A stretch of DNA of 64,000 nucleotides from positions 4,009,959 through 4,073,958 of the forward strand of contig NC_080543.1 of assembly GCF_028640845.1 (NCBI RefSeq), given 5' to 3'. Below are positions 63,293-64,000 of the stretch, piece after piece; position 1 is the first letter of the stretch; every line of letters starts with the position of its first letter. This DNA is from Ahaetulla prasina (taxonomy: Eukaryota; Chordata; Lepidosauria; Squamata; Colubridae). A program made the position numbers and the translations under genes. The notes beneath the pieces are model-generated. The model did no database searches. It had not been told where the DNA came from and saw only the letters and a program-made list of their open reading frames with translations.

Positions 63293-63485
63293 AAAGGTAG
63301 TCCTTGACTTAAATCGAGCCGAAAATTCCCACTATTAAGCTAGATAAGCATAAGCATGAATTGAATACATAAAATGAATACAACTAAAGGGATCATTAGG
63401 ACGGTAGGCACACTGGTGCTCTTATGCACGCCCCTTAGATAGGCATTAAGTGAGTTTTGCTCCATTTTGCATCCTTTCTGGCCAC
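63293..63485. repeat. MITE-1 copy interrupted by a LINE tail
   Basis: aggtagtccttgacttaaat and gcattaagtgagttttgctc flank 63345-63440, which carries the acgccccttagatagg end of the LINE family seen at 10840. Confidence 0.6.
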
Positions 63486-63491
63486 AGATCT

Positions 63492-64000
63492 TAATAGAAT
63501 AGAATAGAATAGAATAGAATAGAATTTTTTTTATTGGCCAAGTGTGATTGGACACACAAGGAATTTGTCTTGGTGCATATGCTCTCAGTGTACATAAAAG
63601 AAAAGATACGTTCATCAAGGTACAACATTTACAACACAATTGATGATCAATATATCAATATAAATCATAAGGATTGCCAGCAACAAGTTATAGTCATACA
63701 GTCATAAGTGGAAAGAGATTGGTGATGGGAACTATGAAACGATTAATAGTAGTGCAGATTCAGTAAATAGTCTGACGGTGTTGAGGGAATTATTTGTTTA
63801 GCAGAGTGATGGCCTTCGGGAAAAAACTGTTCTTGTGTCTAGTTGTTCTGGTGTGCAGTGCTCTATAGCGTCGTTTTGAGGGTAGGAGTTGAAACAGTTG
63901 ATGTCCAGGATGCGAGGGATCTGCAAATATTTTCACGGCTCTCTTCTTGATTCGTGCAGTATACAGGTCCTCCTTAAGTGAATCAATGCAGTTGCTAAGT
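63492..64000 (-). pseudogene. Snake1/CR1-L3-like LINE 3' part, cut by window edge
   Basis: Six AGAAT units, then ttattggccaagtgtgattg and the same text as 28000-28430 with few differences, including the end of the ORF (minus strand SFFPEGHHSAKQII type). It reads into an unrelated MITE-1-like end (cttaagtgaatcaatgcagt) at 63974. Confidence 0.85.

Overview
This is vertebrate nuclear DNA, most likely from an advanced (colubroid) snake. Three signs point there. LINE 3' ends repeatedly run into long (ATTCT)n/(AGAAT)n microsatellites, a pattern known from the Snake1 CR1-L3 family. Sauria-type tRNA SINEs are present. SPIN hAT transposons, known in squamates, are present too. The species cannot be fixed from the window.

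The only host gene I can support is GDPD5 (GDE2, a multi-pass membrane glycerophosphodiester phosphodiesterase) on the + strand. Three consecutive coding exons are visible: the start-codon exon (11734-11907, ATG at 11791), a second (53638-53741) and a third (63036-63129). They join in frame (phases 0 and 2) and encode the first 105 residues: the cytoplasmic N-terminus with its cysteine cluster, the first membrane segment, a loop and the start of the second membrane segment. The intervening introns are about 41.7 kb and 9.3 kb. Everything upstream of 11734 is intron 1 or 5' flank.

Nearly all the rest is transposable elements and simple repeats. Region by region: 1-5.1 kb holds a Tc1 transposase remnant and a recent 2-kb tandem duplication carrying SINE-derived minisatellites. 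5.4-8.5 kb holds a SINE/(CTTC)n higher-order array and a CT tract. 9.1-11.6 kb holds a solo LTR, a three-headed tRNA SINE and a LINE fragment. 12-18 kb holds CR1, L2 and Sauria SINE copies and the ATTCT tract. 18.6-20.4 kb is a TA-flanked foldback element enclosing a CpG-rich cargo. 20.4-33.3 kb holds LINE fragments, hAT elements, a 1.6-kb CTCTGTAT minisatellite and a CCTT tract. 33.6-36.3 kb is a deep nest of elements. 38.5-42.2 kb holds another SINE minisatellite and a CTTTC tract. 42.5-53.3 kb holds L2, CR1, L1, SPIN and nested elements. 53.8-54.7 kb is a Penelope-like element split by a second SPIN copy. 58.4-63.0 kb is a structurally complete Ty3/Gypsy element with target-site duplications, lying 63 bp upstream of the third GDPD5 exon.

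I found no prokaryotic features, CRISPR array or functional RNA gene. The most notable signals are: independent expansion of the same about 67-bp Sauria SINE module at several loci; degenerate hammerhead-ribozyme-like motifs in Penelope-type fragments; the GC-rich cargo inside the foldback element; a very abundant MITE (called MITE-1 here) that spreads CACGTG E-boxes through the introns; and several insertion nests whose order can be read from exact target duplications. Family names below marked '-like' come from recognised motifs and termini, not a database search. MITE-1, MITE-2, hAT-N3, LTR-A and LTR-B are working labels.
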